NCBI RefSeq assembly: GCF_009377185.1
Contig: NZ_VJZC01000028.1
Span: 1 to 41,055 of the forward strand
Source of the DNA: Streptomyces spongiae
GTDB taxonomy: Bacteria > Actinomycetota > Actinomycetes > Streptomycetales > Streptomycetaceae
DNA: 41,055 nt
Direction: 5' to 3'
The notes beneath the pieces were generated by a model. That model was not told the origin of the DNA. It saw only the letters and a program-made list of their open reading frames with translations, and ran no database searches. The translations under genes were made by a program, and so were the position numbers. Positions 1 through 7,843 of this stretch are shown piece after piece. Within the stretch, counting starts at the first letter, position 1. Every line of letters starts with the position of its first letter.

Positions 1-790
1 CGGCGACGAGGTTGGGGTCGGTGAAGTACTGGCCGGAGAGGTTGTTCAGGGCCGAGGTGATCGGCATGTTCTCGCCGGTGGAGATCAGCACGATGGCCCA
101 GAAGAAGTCGTTGTAGATCCAGATGGAGAGCAGGGTCGCCAGGGCCGCCATCGCCGGTTTGCACAGTGGCAGCACGATCTGCCAGTACTGCCGCCACACG
201 GAGGCGCCGTCGACGAGGGCCGCCTCGGTCAGTTCGTGCGGGAGCATCCGCATGTAGTTGCTGAGCACGAAGGCGCAGAAGCCGGACTGGAACGCCATGT
301 GGATGAGGACCAGGCCGAGCGCGGAGTCGTACAGCTTGCCGCTCATCGTGATGCCGGGCAGGTCGATGAGTAGGTACAGGCGGTACAGCGGGGTGATGAT
401 GACCTGCTGGGGGAGGAGGTTGCCGGCGGTGAAGACCAGGAGCAGGAAGAGGTTGACGCGGAAGTCGAAGCGGCTGACGTAGAAGGCGATGCAGGAGGAC
501 AGGAACAGGGTGAGCAGCACCGCCGGGATCGCGATGATCAGCGTGTTCCCGAAGTAGTGCATCATGTCCGACTGCAGATACGCGTTGGTGAAGTTGTCGA
601 AGCTGAGCTTGTCGGGCCAGGAGACGTAGCCCTTGTTGCTGGTCTCGGAGTACGGGCGCAGGGCCGCGAACAGCGCCCACAGCAGGGGTGCCAGCCAGGC
701 CAGGGCCGTCGCGACGAGGAACGTGTGCAGCAGGATCCGGGCGGGGCGGATGGGCGTGCGCTGCTTCGGGGACACGGTGATGGTGCTCAT
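1..790 (-). CDS. Sugar ABC transporter permease, MalG type (partial, C-terminus outside window)
   Basis: Inner-membrane permease of a CUT1-class (carbohydrate uptake) ABC importer. The reverse strand reads open from an ATG at 790 to the window edge, about 263 residues, so the C-terminal few residues are missing. The N-terminus has a short basic cytoplasmic stretch followed by a hydrophobic helix (about residues 20-42). The ATPase-coupling EAA loop is visible as EAALVDGASVWRQYWQIVLP, with the conserved EAA, G and LP positions. The start overlaps the stop of the upstream permease gene by ATGA, implying translational coupling. It is the last visible gene of a binding protein-permease-permease operon. 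Substrate is not readable from the permease; neighbouring GH93-like enzyme and LacI regulator suggest an oligosaccharide (inference). Confidence 0.93.
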   Translation of the reverse strand, partial: MSTITVSPKQRTPIRPARILLHTFLVATALAWLAPLLWALFAALRPYSETSNKGYVSWPDKLSFDNFTNAYLQSDMMHYFGNTLIIAIPAVLLTLFLSSCIAFYVSRFDFRVNLFLLLVFTAGNLLPQQVIITPLYRLYLLIDLPGITMSGKLYDSALGLVLIHMAFQSGFCAFVLSNYMRMLPHELTEAALVDGASVWRQYWQIVLPLCKPAMAALATLLSIWIYNDFFWAIVLISTGENMPITSALNNLSGQYFTDPNLVA

Positions 791-1782
791 GCGCTCCGCT
801 CCTTCCGGAAGGTCGAGATCAGGTAGGGGATGATCACGGCGAGGGAGATCACGAGGAGGACGACGGCGATCGCGGAGCCGTATCCGATGCGGCTGGACTC
901 GCCGATGATGTTGTTGGTGATCAGGATCGACAGCAGTTCGGTGCCCTGGGCGCCCTTGTTGAAGACGAAGACCAGGTCGAAGGCGCGCAGCGCCTCGATG
1001 ATCGTCACCACGAGCACCACGGTGTTCGTGGGCCGCAGGGTCGGGAAGATCACGTTCTTGAACGTCTGCCACTCGTTGGCGCCGTCCAGCGAGGACGCCT
1101 CGCGAAGGGACGGATCCACGCCCTTCAGGCCGGCCAGGTAGAGGATCATCATGTAGCCGGTGTGCCGCCAGCACGCGGCGACCAGGATCGCCCACAGGTT
1201 CAGGTGCGGGTCGCCGATCCAGTCGATGTAGTGGCCGGGCTTGTTGGCCCCGATGAGGCTGTTGATCAGGCCGGTGTCGGGGTTGTAGACGAGCTGCCAG
1301 ACGAATCCGGTGACCGCGAGTGAGACCACGACCGGCAGGAAGAAGGCGGTCTGGTAGACGCGGCTGAAGCGGACCTTCTTGTCCAGCTGGACCGCGAGGA
1401 AGAGCCCGAGCGGGGTGGGGATCAGGATGAGCACGACGAACCAGACGACGTTGTGCTCTACGGCGGGCCAGAACTGCGGGTTGTTGGTGAACAGCTCCTT
1501 GAAGTTGTCCAACCCCACCCACGTGATGGAGTCGAAGCCGATGCCGTCCCAGGTGGTGAAGGCCAGGGCGATGGAGGCGAGGGCGGTGACCCAGACGAGG
1601 GTCACGTGCAGGATCGTCGGCACGCCGGCCATCAGGCCGAGCGTGAGCCGGTCGCGGCGGGTCAGCAGGCGCCGGTGGCCCTGCGAAGCCCGCCTCTTCG
1701 GCGTCGCGGCGCCCGGAGGCGGCACCGTGGCCACCTCCGGGGTCTTCGTGGTCGTTTCGGAGCTCATGGTGTCGGTGCTCAT
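787..1782 (-). CDS. Sugar ABC transporter permease, MalF/UgpA type
   Basis: First permease of the same CUT1 importer, 331 residues, the usual size. A long basic N-terminal tail (about 55 residues) precedes the first hydrophobic helix, and about six membrane segments can be made out. The EAA loop reads EASSLDGANEWQTFKNVIFP, which fits the family signature for contact with the ATPase. The chosen start at 1782 lies 18 nt downstream of the binding-protein stop; a second ATG 15 nt further in is possible. The stop overlaps the next permease start by 4 nt. No ATP-binding subunit is present in the visible part of the operon; in Streptomyces such importers commonly share the MsiK ATPase encoded elsewhere (established knowledge, not shown here). 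Confidence 0.93.
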   Translation of the reverse strand: MSTDTMSSETTTKTPEVATVPPPGAATPKRRASQGHRRLLTRRDRLTLGLMAGVPTILHVTLVWVTALASIALAFTTWDGIGFDSITWVGLDNFKELFTNNPQFWPAVEHNVVWFVVLILIPTPLGLFLAVQLDKKVRFSRVYQTAFFLPVVVSLAVTGFVWQLVYNPDTGLINSLIGANKPGHYIDWIGDPHLNLWAILVAACWRHTGYMMILYLAGLKGVDPSLREASSLDGANEWQTFKNVIFPTLRPTNTVVLVVTIIEALRAFDLVFVFNKGAQGTELLSILITNNIIGESSRIGYGSAIAVVLLVISLAVIIPYLISTFRKERSA

Positions 1783-1800
1783 CCGCTTCAGAAGGGGGTC

Positions 1801-3111
1801 TCAGGCGGACGCGAAGATCGTCTTCTTCTGGCGCTCGATCGAGGACAGCAGGCTGTCGACGTCCTTGGGATTGCGGACGAACTTCTGCAGCGCGGGCTGC
1901 ATCACCGTCGAGGTGAAGTCCGGTCGGCTGTCACGGTCCATGAACTGCGTGAGGTGCTGTGCGCCGCTGATCATCTCGTACGCCTTCTTCTGAAGGGCGC
2001 TGTAGGCGGAGGTGTCGGCCTTCGATGAGGCGGCGATAAGGCTCGGGTCGGCCTTCAGGTAGGTCTCCTCGGCCTGGGGCGTGCCCAGGAATTCGAGCAG
2101 TTTGACGGATCCGGCGTGGTTCTTGGGCTTCTTGCTGAGCATGATGCCGTCGGTCGGCGCCTCCACGGTGTCCTGCCCGTACGCCGGGTCGATCTCGGGG
2201 AAGGCGAAGAAGTCGAGGTCGTCCAGGTCGGCCTTGTTGGTGAACTGCTGGGCCACGAACATGCCGAGCATATACATGCCGGCCTTCTTCGCCACCAGCG
2301 TCTGGGCGGCGTCCTGCCAGGTACGGCCGACCGCGCCCTCCTGGTGGTAGGGGAGGGTCTCGGCCCAGGTGTCGAAAACCCTGCGGACCTTGGCGTCGGT
2401 CCACGAAGCCTTGCCCGCCATCAGCTCGACGTGGAAGTCGTAGCCGTTGAGGCGGAAGTTGATCTGGTCGAAGGAGCCCATCGCCGGCCAGGCGTCCTTG
2501 TCGCCGAACGCGATCGGGACGAGGCCGTCCTTCTTCATCTGCTTGCACAGGGCGACGTACGCGTCCCACGTGGTGGGGACCTCGTAGCCGTACTTCTGGA
2601 AGACGCTCTTGCGGTAGAAGACTGCCCACGGGGACGTGGTCAGCGGCACCAGGTAGTACTTGCCGTCCTGACCCTTGCTCAGGTCGTGCATGGCACTGGG
2701 GAAGTTGTCGCCGATCGTCTTCCACACGTCGTCGATCGGGGTGGCCAGCCCCTTGGCCGCGAAGAACTGCATCCGGTAGCCGGCGAACCACTGGAACACG
2801 TCGTCCGGTGTGCCCTGCAGGTAGGAGTTGATCTGCTCCTGGAACGTGTTGTGGTCCTTGGTGTTGATGTCGACCGTGATCCCGGACTGCTTCGTGAAGG
2901 CCGCGTAGACGTCGCCGTACGCCTTCTTCGGCACGGCGTCGGACGCGTTGGAGCCGACGGTGACGGTTTTGGTTTCCGACGAGGTGGAGCTGCCGGCGCA
3001 GGCACTCAGCAGGGGGATGCCGGCACCCAGTACCGCGGCTCCGCCGAGTCCGCGCAGCACGGCGCGGCGGCTGGTACCAGGCAGGGGCTGACCAGGGGAT
3101 GAAAGGCGCAT
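1801..3111 (-). CDS. Extracellular sugar-binding lipoprotein of CUT1 ABC importer
   Basis: 436-residue solute-binding protein that captures the sugar outside the membrane and delivers it to the two permeases downstream. The N-terminus carries a twin-arginine motif (TSRRAVLRGLGG), a hydrophobic stretch and a lipobox LLSAC, so a Tat-exported lipoprotein is predicted with acylation at the Cys near residue 38. The body has the SBP family 1 look, including repeated aromatic residues that usually stack on sugars. Start at 3111 is supported by AGGAG about 6 nt upstream. It is the first gene of the operon and faces a LacI gene across a 374-nt region holding a strong tandem palindrome, so repression by that LacI is likely. 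The ligand is unknown; arabino-oligosaccharide is a guess from the neighbouring hydrolase. Confidence 0.93.
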   Translation of the reverse strand: MRLSSPGQPLPGTSRRAVLRGLGGAAVLGAGIPLLSACAGSSTSSETKTVTVGSNASDAVPKKAYGDVYAAFTKQSGITVDINTKDHNTFQEQINSYLQGTPDDVFQWFAGYRMQFFAAKGLATPIDDVWKTIGDNFPSAMHDLSKGQDGKYYLVPLTTSPWAVFYRKSVFQKYGYEVPTTWDAYVALCKQMKKDGLVPIAFGDKDAWPAMGSFDQINFRLNGYDFHVELMAGKASWTDAKVRRVFDTWAETLPYHQEGAVGRTWQDAAQTLVAKKAGMYMLGMFVAQQFTNKADLDDLDFFAFPEIDPAYGQDTVEAPTDGIMLSKKPKNHAGSVKLLEFLGTPQAEETYLKADPSLIAASSKADTSAYSALQKKAYEMISGAQHLTQFMDRDSRPDFTSTVMQPALQKFVRNPKDVDSLLSSIERQKKTIFASA

Positions 3112-3206
3112 TTCGGCTCCTGAGGGGCTGTCATGGCCCGGGCATGGCGCGTCGGCTCAAGGAGGGCATGACGGGGAACGGTCGACGATGCGACCAGAAA
3201 CAAACG

Positions 3207-3226
3207 CGATCGGACAGATCCGATCG
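3207..3226. promoter_or_regulatory. Inverted repeat upstream of binding-protein gene
   Basis: CGATCGG and CCGATCG form a perfect 7-bp inverted repeat separated by 6 nt, about 96 nt upstream of the binding-protein start at 3111. It could be a second regulator site or part of the 5' leader. Function is not demonstrated by the sequence alone. Confidence 0.35.
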
Positions 3227-3377
3227 GTCGACGCGTCGAAGAGTGAACTTCCCGGGAGCTCGCTGTCAAGGCTCTGCGGAGAACATATCGAGCGGACCGC
3301 TCCTTTCGCGGCTGTGCGGCCTGTCGGCGGAAGAAATTCTGCGCGTGCTCTTGACGCCTGACCGTCCGGCTGTCTAG

Positions 3378-3412
3378 ATATGACCGCGCGGTCAGTGACC
3401 GCGCGGTCATAT
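3378..3412. promoter_or_regulatory. Tandem 14-bp palindrome, putative LacI operator
   Basis: Two copies of the perfect palindrome TGACCGCGCGGTCA (3381-3394 and 3396-3409) are separated by one G and flanked by ATA and TAT, so the whole 35-nt segment is itself a perfect palindrome centred on 3395. It lies between the divergently transcribed ABC-importer operon and LacI gene. LacI-family proteins bind palindromes with a central CG, and each copy has CGCG at its centre. I infer this is the autoregulatory and operon operator. The copies are centred 15 bp apart, which would put two dimers close together on the helix. Confidence 0.7.
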
Positions 3413-3485
3413 GGCTGACCTCGCCTGATGCAAGTGCCAGGTGGCGAGGCAGCAGGCGACAGGCATACGGCCGACAGGAGCTCTC

Positions 3486-4550
3486 ATGACACCAGTGGCA
3501 GGGCGCAGCGCGGGTTCTCCCGCACCGCGCAGCGCGGACGTGGCCCGCGTGGCCGGCGTTTCGCGCAAGACGGTGTCGCGGGTCCTCAACAACGAGCCGT
3601 ATGTGTCCGACGAGGTCCGGGAACGCGTCCTCGGTGCCGCCGAGAAACTCGGATACCGGCTGAACCACGCGGCCAGGGCGCTGGCCTCGGGGCGGAACCG
3701 CTCCATCGGCGTCGTCGCCCTGGGGACGGCCGGGTACGGAACCGCCATGCTCCTCGTGGGCATCGAGAAAGCCGTGCGCGACGCCGGGTACGCGCTGCGT
3801 GTGGTCAATACGCCGGACGGGGACCCTGAAGGCATCGCCGGCGCGGTGATGTCCCTACTGGAACAGGGAGTTGACGGGATCGTCGTCTCCGAGCCCGTCG
3901 TGGAAGGAGAGGTATCCCTCCGCATCGACGTGCCGGTCCTGTTCCTGGGCGCGCCGCCGTCCTTCCCCTCCGCCCGGACCCTGACCGTGGGCGTCGGCGC
4001 CCACGCACTGGCACGGACGGCCACCGATCATCTGCTGGACCTGGGGCACACGACCGTTCACCACCTCGCCGGCCCCGCCCGTTGGTACGCGTCCACGGAC
4101 CGTATCGAGGGCTGGCGGGCGGCACTGGCGGCACGAGGGGCACAGGAACCGCCGGTGATCCAAGGCGACTGGTCACCCGAATCCGGTTACGCGGCAGGTC
4201 GCGCGCTGGCTGTGGACAGCTCGGTGACGGCGGTGTTCGCGGCGGGCGACGAGATGGCCATCGGCCTGATCCACGCCCTGCGGGAGGCCGGCCGGCGTGT
4301 GCCGGAGGACATCAGCGTGGTCGGTTTCGACGGCAACCCCGTCTTCGCCTACGTCACTCCTCCCCTGACCACGGTACGTCAGCCCTTCGACGCCGCGGCA
4401 CGAGAAGGAATCAGGCTGCTCGTGCACGCCATCGAAAAGCCGGAGAGCGAGTTGCCTGCGGCGAGCGAACCACCGGTCGACCTCGTCGTCCGCGGCTCGA
4501 CCGCACCCCCGCCGCCCCCGCACGGCCGGACGGTACCTCCGGCCATCTGA
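3486..4550 (+). CDS. LacI-family transcriptional regulator
   Basis: 354-residue DNA-binding repressor. The N-terminal helix-turn-helix reads RSADVARVAGVSRKTVSRVL (about residues 15-34), followed by the hinge region (LNHAARALASG) that inserts in the minor groove. The rest is a periplasmic-binding-protein-like sugar sensor ending with the typical ISVVGFDGNPVFAYVTPPLT stretch. An in-frame GTG exists at 3441, but ATG 3486 is preferred because AGGAG (3476-3480) sits 5 nt before it. It diverges from the ABC-importer operon across the tandem palindrome and precedes the GH93-like gene on the same strand, so it probably controls both. The inducer is presumably an oligosaccharide product of the hydrolase (inference). 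Confidence 0.93.
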   Translation: MTPVAGRSAGSPAPRSADVARVAGVSRKTVSRVLNNEPYVSDEVRERVLGAAEKLGYRLNHAARALASGRNRSIGVVALGTAGYGTAMLLVGIEKAVRDAGYALRVVNTPDGDPEGIAGAVMSLLEQGVDGIVVSEPVVEGEVSLRIDVPVLFLGAPPSFPSARTLTVGVGAHALARTATDHLLDLGHTTVHHLAGPARWYASTDRIEGWRAALAARGAQEPPVIQGDWSPESGYAAGRALAVDSSVTAVFAAGDEMAIGLIHALREAGRRVPEDISVVGFDGNPVFAYVTPPLTTVRQPFDAAAREGIRLLVHAIEKPESELPAASEPPVDLVVRGSTAPPPPPHGRTVPPAI

Positions 4551-4784
4551 GCAGCACCCACCCCCGTCTTCAGCAGGGCAACTCGGCCACATGCCCGAGC
4601 CGCCCTGTGCCGTCCCGACGGCCGCCTCACCGCACGGCCGTCGGCGGCGTCAACACCGCGACGCCGTCCGCACCCACGCGTCGCACCGGCTGACGTCACT
4701 CATCGACTCCGCCTCCCCGCCTGGATCACCGCGGGCTACGGCGGGCACCGAAAACACCTCCATCCCTTTCCCCGGGAGCCGCAC

Positions 4785-6842
4785 ATGTCCCCTGCGAAGA
4801 CAGGCGCCAGACCCGGCGCCGCTCCGCGTTACCGTCCCCTCTCCCTCCTGACGTTGATGCTTGCCCTGCTCGTCGCGGTAGGGACGCTGACTCTCCCCGC
4901 CGCGGGCCGGGCGGAGGCGGAAGCCCGTCCGTCGCAGACGCTGTACACGCCACCGTCGGACGCGCCCTCGCCCGGTTCGCTCTATCCGCGGGCGCTGCGT
5001 CTGCAGCACAACGGCTCGGCCAACGGCACGATCCTGTCGACGTTCGAGCAGTACACCAATGGCACGCCGGTCTTCCCGATCTACCGCAGCACCGACAACG
5101 GCAACTCCTGGACGAAGATCTCCGAGGTCGCCGACACCCAGAACGGCTGGGGCATGCGCTGGGAGCCCGAGCTGTTCGAACTCCCCAAGGCCATGGGCGG
5201 CTTCCCGGTGGGCACCATCCTCGCCGCCGGAGCCTCCGTCCCCGCCGACCGCGCGGCCATCAAGATCGACCTGTACGCCAGCACCGACCGCGGCCAGAGC
5301 TGGAGCTTCGTCACCAACATCGCCACCGGTGGACGGGCGATATCCAGCAACGGCTACACGCCGGTCTGGGAGCCGTTCTTCCTGATCTCCGGCGACAAGC
5401 TGATCGTCTACTACTCCGACCAGCGCGACCCCGACCACGGCCAGAAGATCGTCCACCAGGTCTCCACGGACCTCCGCAACTGGGGCCCGGTCGTGGACGA
5501 CGTGGCGATGCCCACGTACGCGGACCGCCCGGGCATGCCCGTGGTCACCCGGCTGCCCAACGGCAACTACGTCATGACCCACGAGTACTGCGGTGCGCCC
5601 GAGGGCGGCTGCTCCGTGTACTACCACATCTCCTCCGACCCCGAGAACTTCATCTCCGCCCCCGGCCAGGTGCTGCGCTCGACCGACGGCACCATCCCCA
5701 GCGGCGCGCCCTTCGTCACCTGGCTGCCGGCCGGAGGCCCGAACGGCACCCTCGTCGTCAGCGGCGACACCCAGGACGATCTGTTCATCAACACGCAGAA
5801 CGGCGCGGCGAACGCCTGGACCCGTATGCGTTCCAACGTCGCCAGGGGCTACAGCCGAGGCCTGCTCCCGTTGGCCGACGGCCACAGCCTGATGGTGCTC
5901 AGCGGGGGCCGCGGGCGAAGCACAGGCCTCAACCCGGTCACCTACAGCGTCGTCGACCTGGGCGGCGGCATCTCCGACGGCGCCACCTACACCCTGTCCA
6001 ACGCGCACAGCGACCTGAAGCTCACCATCGCCGGCGGTTCCACCACCAACGGCACCGGCGCGACCCAGCAGACCACCACCAACGGCACCGACCAGAAGTG
6101 GCGCTTCGCCCAGCAGCCGTCCGGCTACTTCAAGATCTTCAATGTGGCCAGTGGCAAGGTACTGGGCGTCCAGAACCAGTCCACCGCCGACGGCGCCAAG
6201 ATCCTGCAGTGGGACGACAACGGCACCCTCGACCACGAATGGGCCGTCGCCCCGCACCCCGCCGGCGGCTACACGATCACCAACCGCGTGACCGGCAAGT
6301 ACCTGGAGATCCCGGGTGCCTCCACGGCCGGGGGAACGCAGGCCGCCCAGTGGAGCGGCACCAATTGTGACTGTCAGCGCTGGGACTTCACCCAGACCGC
6401 CCTGCCCCCGCTGGGCACCGGACAGTACGTCTTCGTCAACAAGAACAGCGGTAGGTACCTCGACATCCCCCAGGCCTCCACCGCCTCCGGCACGGCTGTC
6501 CAGCAGTGGAACAACTCCGGCTGCTTCTGCCAGCTGTTCACCTTCCAGTCCACGGGCAGCGGAGCCTGGACCATCAAGAACGTCAACAGCAACCTCAACC
6601 TGGACATCGGGAACAGCTCCACCTCCGCGGGAGCCGCCGTCGTCCAGAACACACCCTCCACCGCCGACTCGCAGAAGTGGACACTCGTCGACGCGGGCGA
6701 CGGCTACTACGAGCTCAGGAACGTGAACAGCGGTCTCCACGCCGGTGTCGCCGGGTCCTCCACCAGCAACGGCGCTCCGGTCGTGCAGTGGAACGACCTC
6801 AACAACGACGACCAGCTCTGGAAGATCGTCCGCATCAACTGA
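4785..6842 (+). CDS. Secreted beta-propeller glycosidase with ricin-type lectin repeats (GH93-like)
   Basis: 685-residue secreted hydrolase. A basic N-terminus and hydrophobic core (about 20-40) form a Sec-type signal peptide. Residues about 65-395 look like a six-bladed propeller with Asp-box motifs (YRSTDNGNSW at 100, YASTDRGQSW at 164). Residues about 400-685 contain ricin/CBM13-like repeats with QxW-type ends (QKW, QRW, QKW, QLW), probably two trefoil domains. I favour GH93 (exo-1,5-alpha-L-arabinanase) over GH33 sialidase. E196 (VWEP) and E267 (THEY) are 71 residues apart, close to the spacing of the two catalytic glutamates I recall for the Fusarium GH93 enzyme, and no FRIP sialidase motif is seen. 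GGGAG precedes the start. It follows the LacI gene by 234 nt and ends in a strong hairpin. The exact family assignment is inference. Confidence 0.8.
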   Translation: MSPAKTGARPGAAPRYRPLSLLTLMLALLVAVGTLTLPAAGRAEAEARPSQTLYTPPSDAPSPGSLYPRALRLQHNGSANGTILSTFEQYTNGTPVFPIYRSTDNGNSWTKISEVADTQNGWGMRWEPELFELPKAMGGFPVGTILAAGASVPADRAAIKIDLYASTDRGQSWSFVTNIATGGRAISSNGYTPVWEPFFLISGDKLIVYYSDQRDPDHGQKIVHQVSTDLRNWGPVVDDVAMPTYADRPGMPVVTRLPNGNYVMTHEYCGAPEGGCSVYYHISSDPENFISAPGQVLRSTDGTIPSGAPFVTWLPAGGPNGTLVVSGDTQDDLFINTQNGAANAWTRMRSNVARGYSRGLLPLADGHSLMVLSGGRGRSTGLNPVTYSVVDLGGGISDGATYTLSNAHSDLKLTIAGGSTTNGTGATQQTTTNGTDQKWRFAQQPSGYFKIFNVASGKVLGVQNQSTADGAKILQWDDNGTLDHEWAVAPHPAGGYTITNRVTGKYLEIPGASTAGGTQAAQWSGTNCDCQRWDFTQTALPPLGTGQYVFVNKNSGRYLDIPQASTASGTAVQQWNNSGCFCQLFTFQSTGSGAWTIKNVNSNLNLDIGNSSTSAGAAVVQNTPSTADSQKWTLVDAGDGYYELRNVNSGLHAGVAGSSTSNGAPVVQWNDLNNDDQLWKIVRIN

Positions 6843-6859
6843 GTGGCTGCGCTGGGTGA

Positions 6860-6891
6860 GGAGAGCGGGCGTGTGTCCACGCCCGCTCTCC
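6860..6891 (+). terminator. Rho-independent-like hairpin after GH93-like gene
   Basis: A perfect 14-bp stem (6860-6873 with 6878-6891) and a 4-nt loop TGTC begins 17 nt after the stop codon. There is no T-run, as is common for high-GC actinobacterial terminators. Confidence 0.75.
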
Positions 6892-6962
6892 ACATCCGGC
6901 AAGGGAGGAATTCCTCCCCGCGGCGGGACGTTCCTGATGGGCGGCACGGGATCCGGTGGCCA

Positions 6963-7142
6963 GATCTTCGGGATGCCGAGGATGTCCAGGTGTATGCCAC
7001 TGGCTCCCGCTTCGATCGATTCCACGGCGGCGGTCACGAACGAGTCGTAGTCGAGGCCGAAGCCGGCGGACCGGTCCTCCGGCTCCTGCCGGACGATGCG
7101 ACCCGACACCGCGGCGGTGATCACGACGGTGTCGGGGACGTC
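6963..7142 (-). pseudogene. Possible BKACE (DUF849)-like gene fragment
   Basis: The reverse strand encodes a segment with VVITAAVSGRIV followed by an amphipathic helix ending IEAGASGIHLDILG. This resembles the N-terminal strand and the EAGAAxxHxHxR region of beta-keto acid cleavage enzymes, with the metal-binding His pair altered to HLDI. The similarity ends abruptly near 6963 and no complete gene surrounds it. I read it as a relic; the family match is weak and from memory only. Confidence 0.3.
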
Positions 7143-7218
7143 CCACGGCGGCTGGACGTCGATCGACGGTGGGGCTTGGTCTCCGAGGTGGTGGATGACT
7201 TCCCTCGCCGGGCGGGTC

Positions 7219-7395
7219 GGCCGACTCACCCAACGTCTCGCGGCGGGAGCTCCGTTCGTGCTCAGGCAGGCCAAACGGCTTTTCCGCTCGCGGGAGTTGC
7301 CCCGCGGGGAAATCGGCCGTGCGGAGGCTCCGGTGATCGCGCAGGCCATCAACCGGCCTGAGACAACGGCGTTCATCGAGTCCTTCACCGGACGG
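7219..7395 (+). pseudogene. Enoyl-CoA hydratase C-terminal fragment
   Basis: The forward strand encodes LTQRLAAGAPFVLRQAKRLF, an acidic helix and then TTAFIESFTGR. This is the usual order at the C-terminus of crotonase-fold enoyl-CoA hydratases (the AAGxPxAxxxAKR helix, then an AFxEKRxP-like end). The N-terminal two thirds of such a protein are absent. The segment overlaps no intact gene and lies head-on to the BKACE-like relic, suggesting debris of a former acyl-CoA or aromatic catabolic cluster. Confidence 0.4.
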
Positions 7396-7660
7396 GGCAC
7401 CTCCCCCCCGCTTGACCAGGCAGCTGTGGCAGCCGGTGCCACGGAACATCGCTGTCCGCCGATGCCGCCGCCGGACAGCCCATTCCAGCGGAGACGCGAC
7501 GTCGTTCCTGCCGGAATCGGGGTAGTCGATCATGACTTTGCGTGGTGGCTCGGTGCTCGTCGCCAGCGGTCACCTCTGGTATGCGCTCGTTGACCAGACG
7601 CCAGCCCAGGGTGGTCGACACGGCGGTCGCGCCGGCGGCGGAACAGGTCGCAGTGGTCAT
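7385..7660 (-). CDS. Short hypothetical reading frame with good ribosome site, probably disrupted gene start
   Basis: A 91-codon reverse-strand frame starts at ATG 7660 and is preceded by GGAGG with 5-nt spacing, a convincing ribosome binding site. The first 35 residues look protein-like; after that the composition becomes Arg/Pro rich like a shifted frame. I do not recognise the family. It may be the surviving 5' end of a gene broken by a frameshift, next to the two relics downstream. Confidence 0.2.
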   Translation of the reverse strand: MTTATCSAAGATAVSTTLGWRLVNERIPEVTAGDEHRATTQSHDRLPRFRQERRRVSAGMGCPAAASADSDVPWHRLPQLPGQAGGRCPVR

Positions 7661-7734
7661 CGAGACCTCCGTGGCACTGAACAGTGCTTCACGCTGGGTC
7701 CCTCAAGAGATCACGCGCCCGGAGACCCTGTTCT

Positions 7735-7754
7735 GAGTGCCCTGTGGGGCGCTC
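7735..7754 (-). terminator. Hairpin downstream of gentisate operon
   Basis: GAGTGCCC and GGGCGCTC (7735-7742 and 7747-7754) pair with one G-T wobble around a TGTG loop, about 90 nt beyond the last stop of the operon at 7844. Plausible terminator; no U-run. Confidence 0.4.
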
Positions 7755-7843
7755 ACGTCTGCTCCGCGAGGGGGCGCACGGTTCGCCCTCACCCGCATGC
7801 CCCGCCCGAGTGTCCGCTTCCTGTGTACGGGGGACCAGGCCGA

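Larger units (their letters stand above)
6892..7843. other. Decayed intergenic region (about 950 nt) without intact genes
   Basis: Between the terminator of the GH93-like gene and the end of the gentisate operon no frame has both normal codon bias and a recognisable full-length product. It holds the BKACE-like and enoyl-CoA hydratase fragments, a disrupted start at 7660, and a hairpin at 7735-7754. Confidence 0.6.

Noticed and set aside
4691..4698. TGACGTCA palindrome before the GH93-like gene as an operator
   Set aside because: An 8-bp palindrome is expected by chance and it does not match the TGACCGCGCGGTCA sites.
4785..6842. Assignment as a GH33 sialidase from the Asp boxes
   Set aside because: No FRIP motif or arginine triad visible, and the glutamate pair and context fit GH93 better.
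4650..7442. A 930-codon open frame on the reverse strand opposite the GH93-like gene
   Set aside because: It is an antisense artefact of high GC and biased third positions; its product is low-complexity Gly/Val/Asp rich sequence apart from the small BKACE-like segment at its start.
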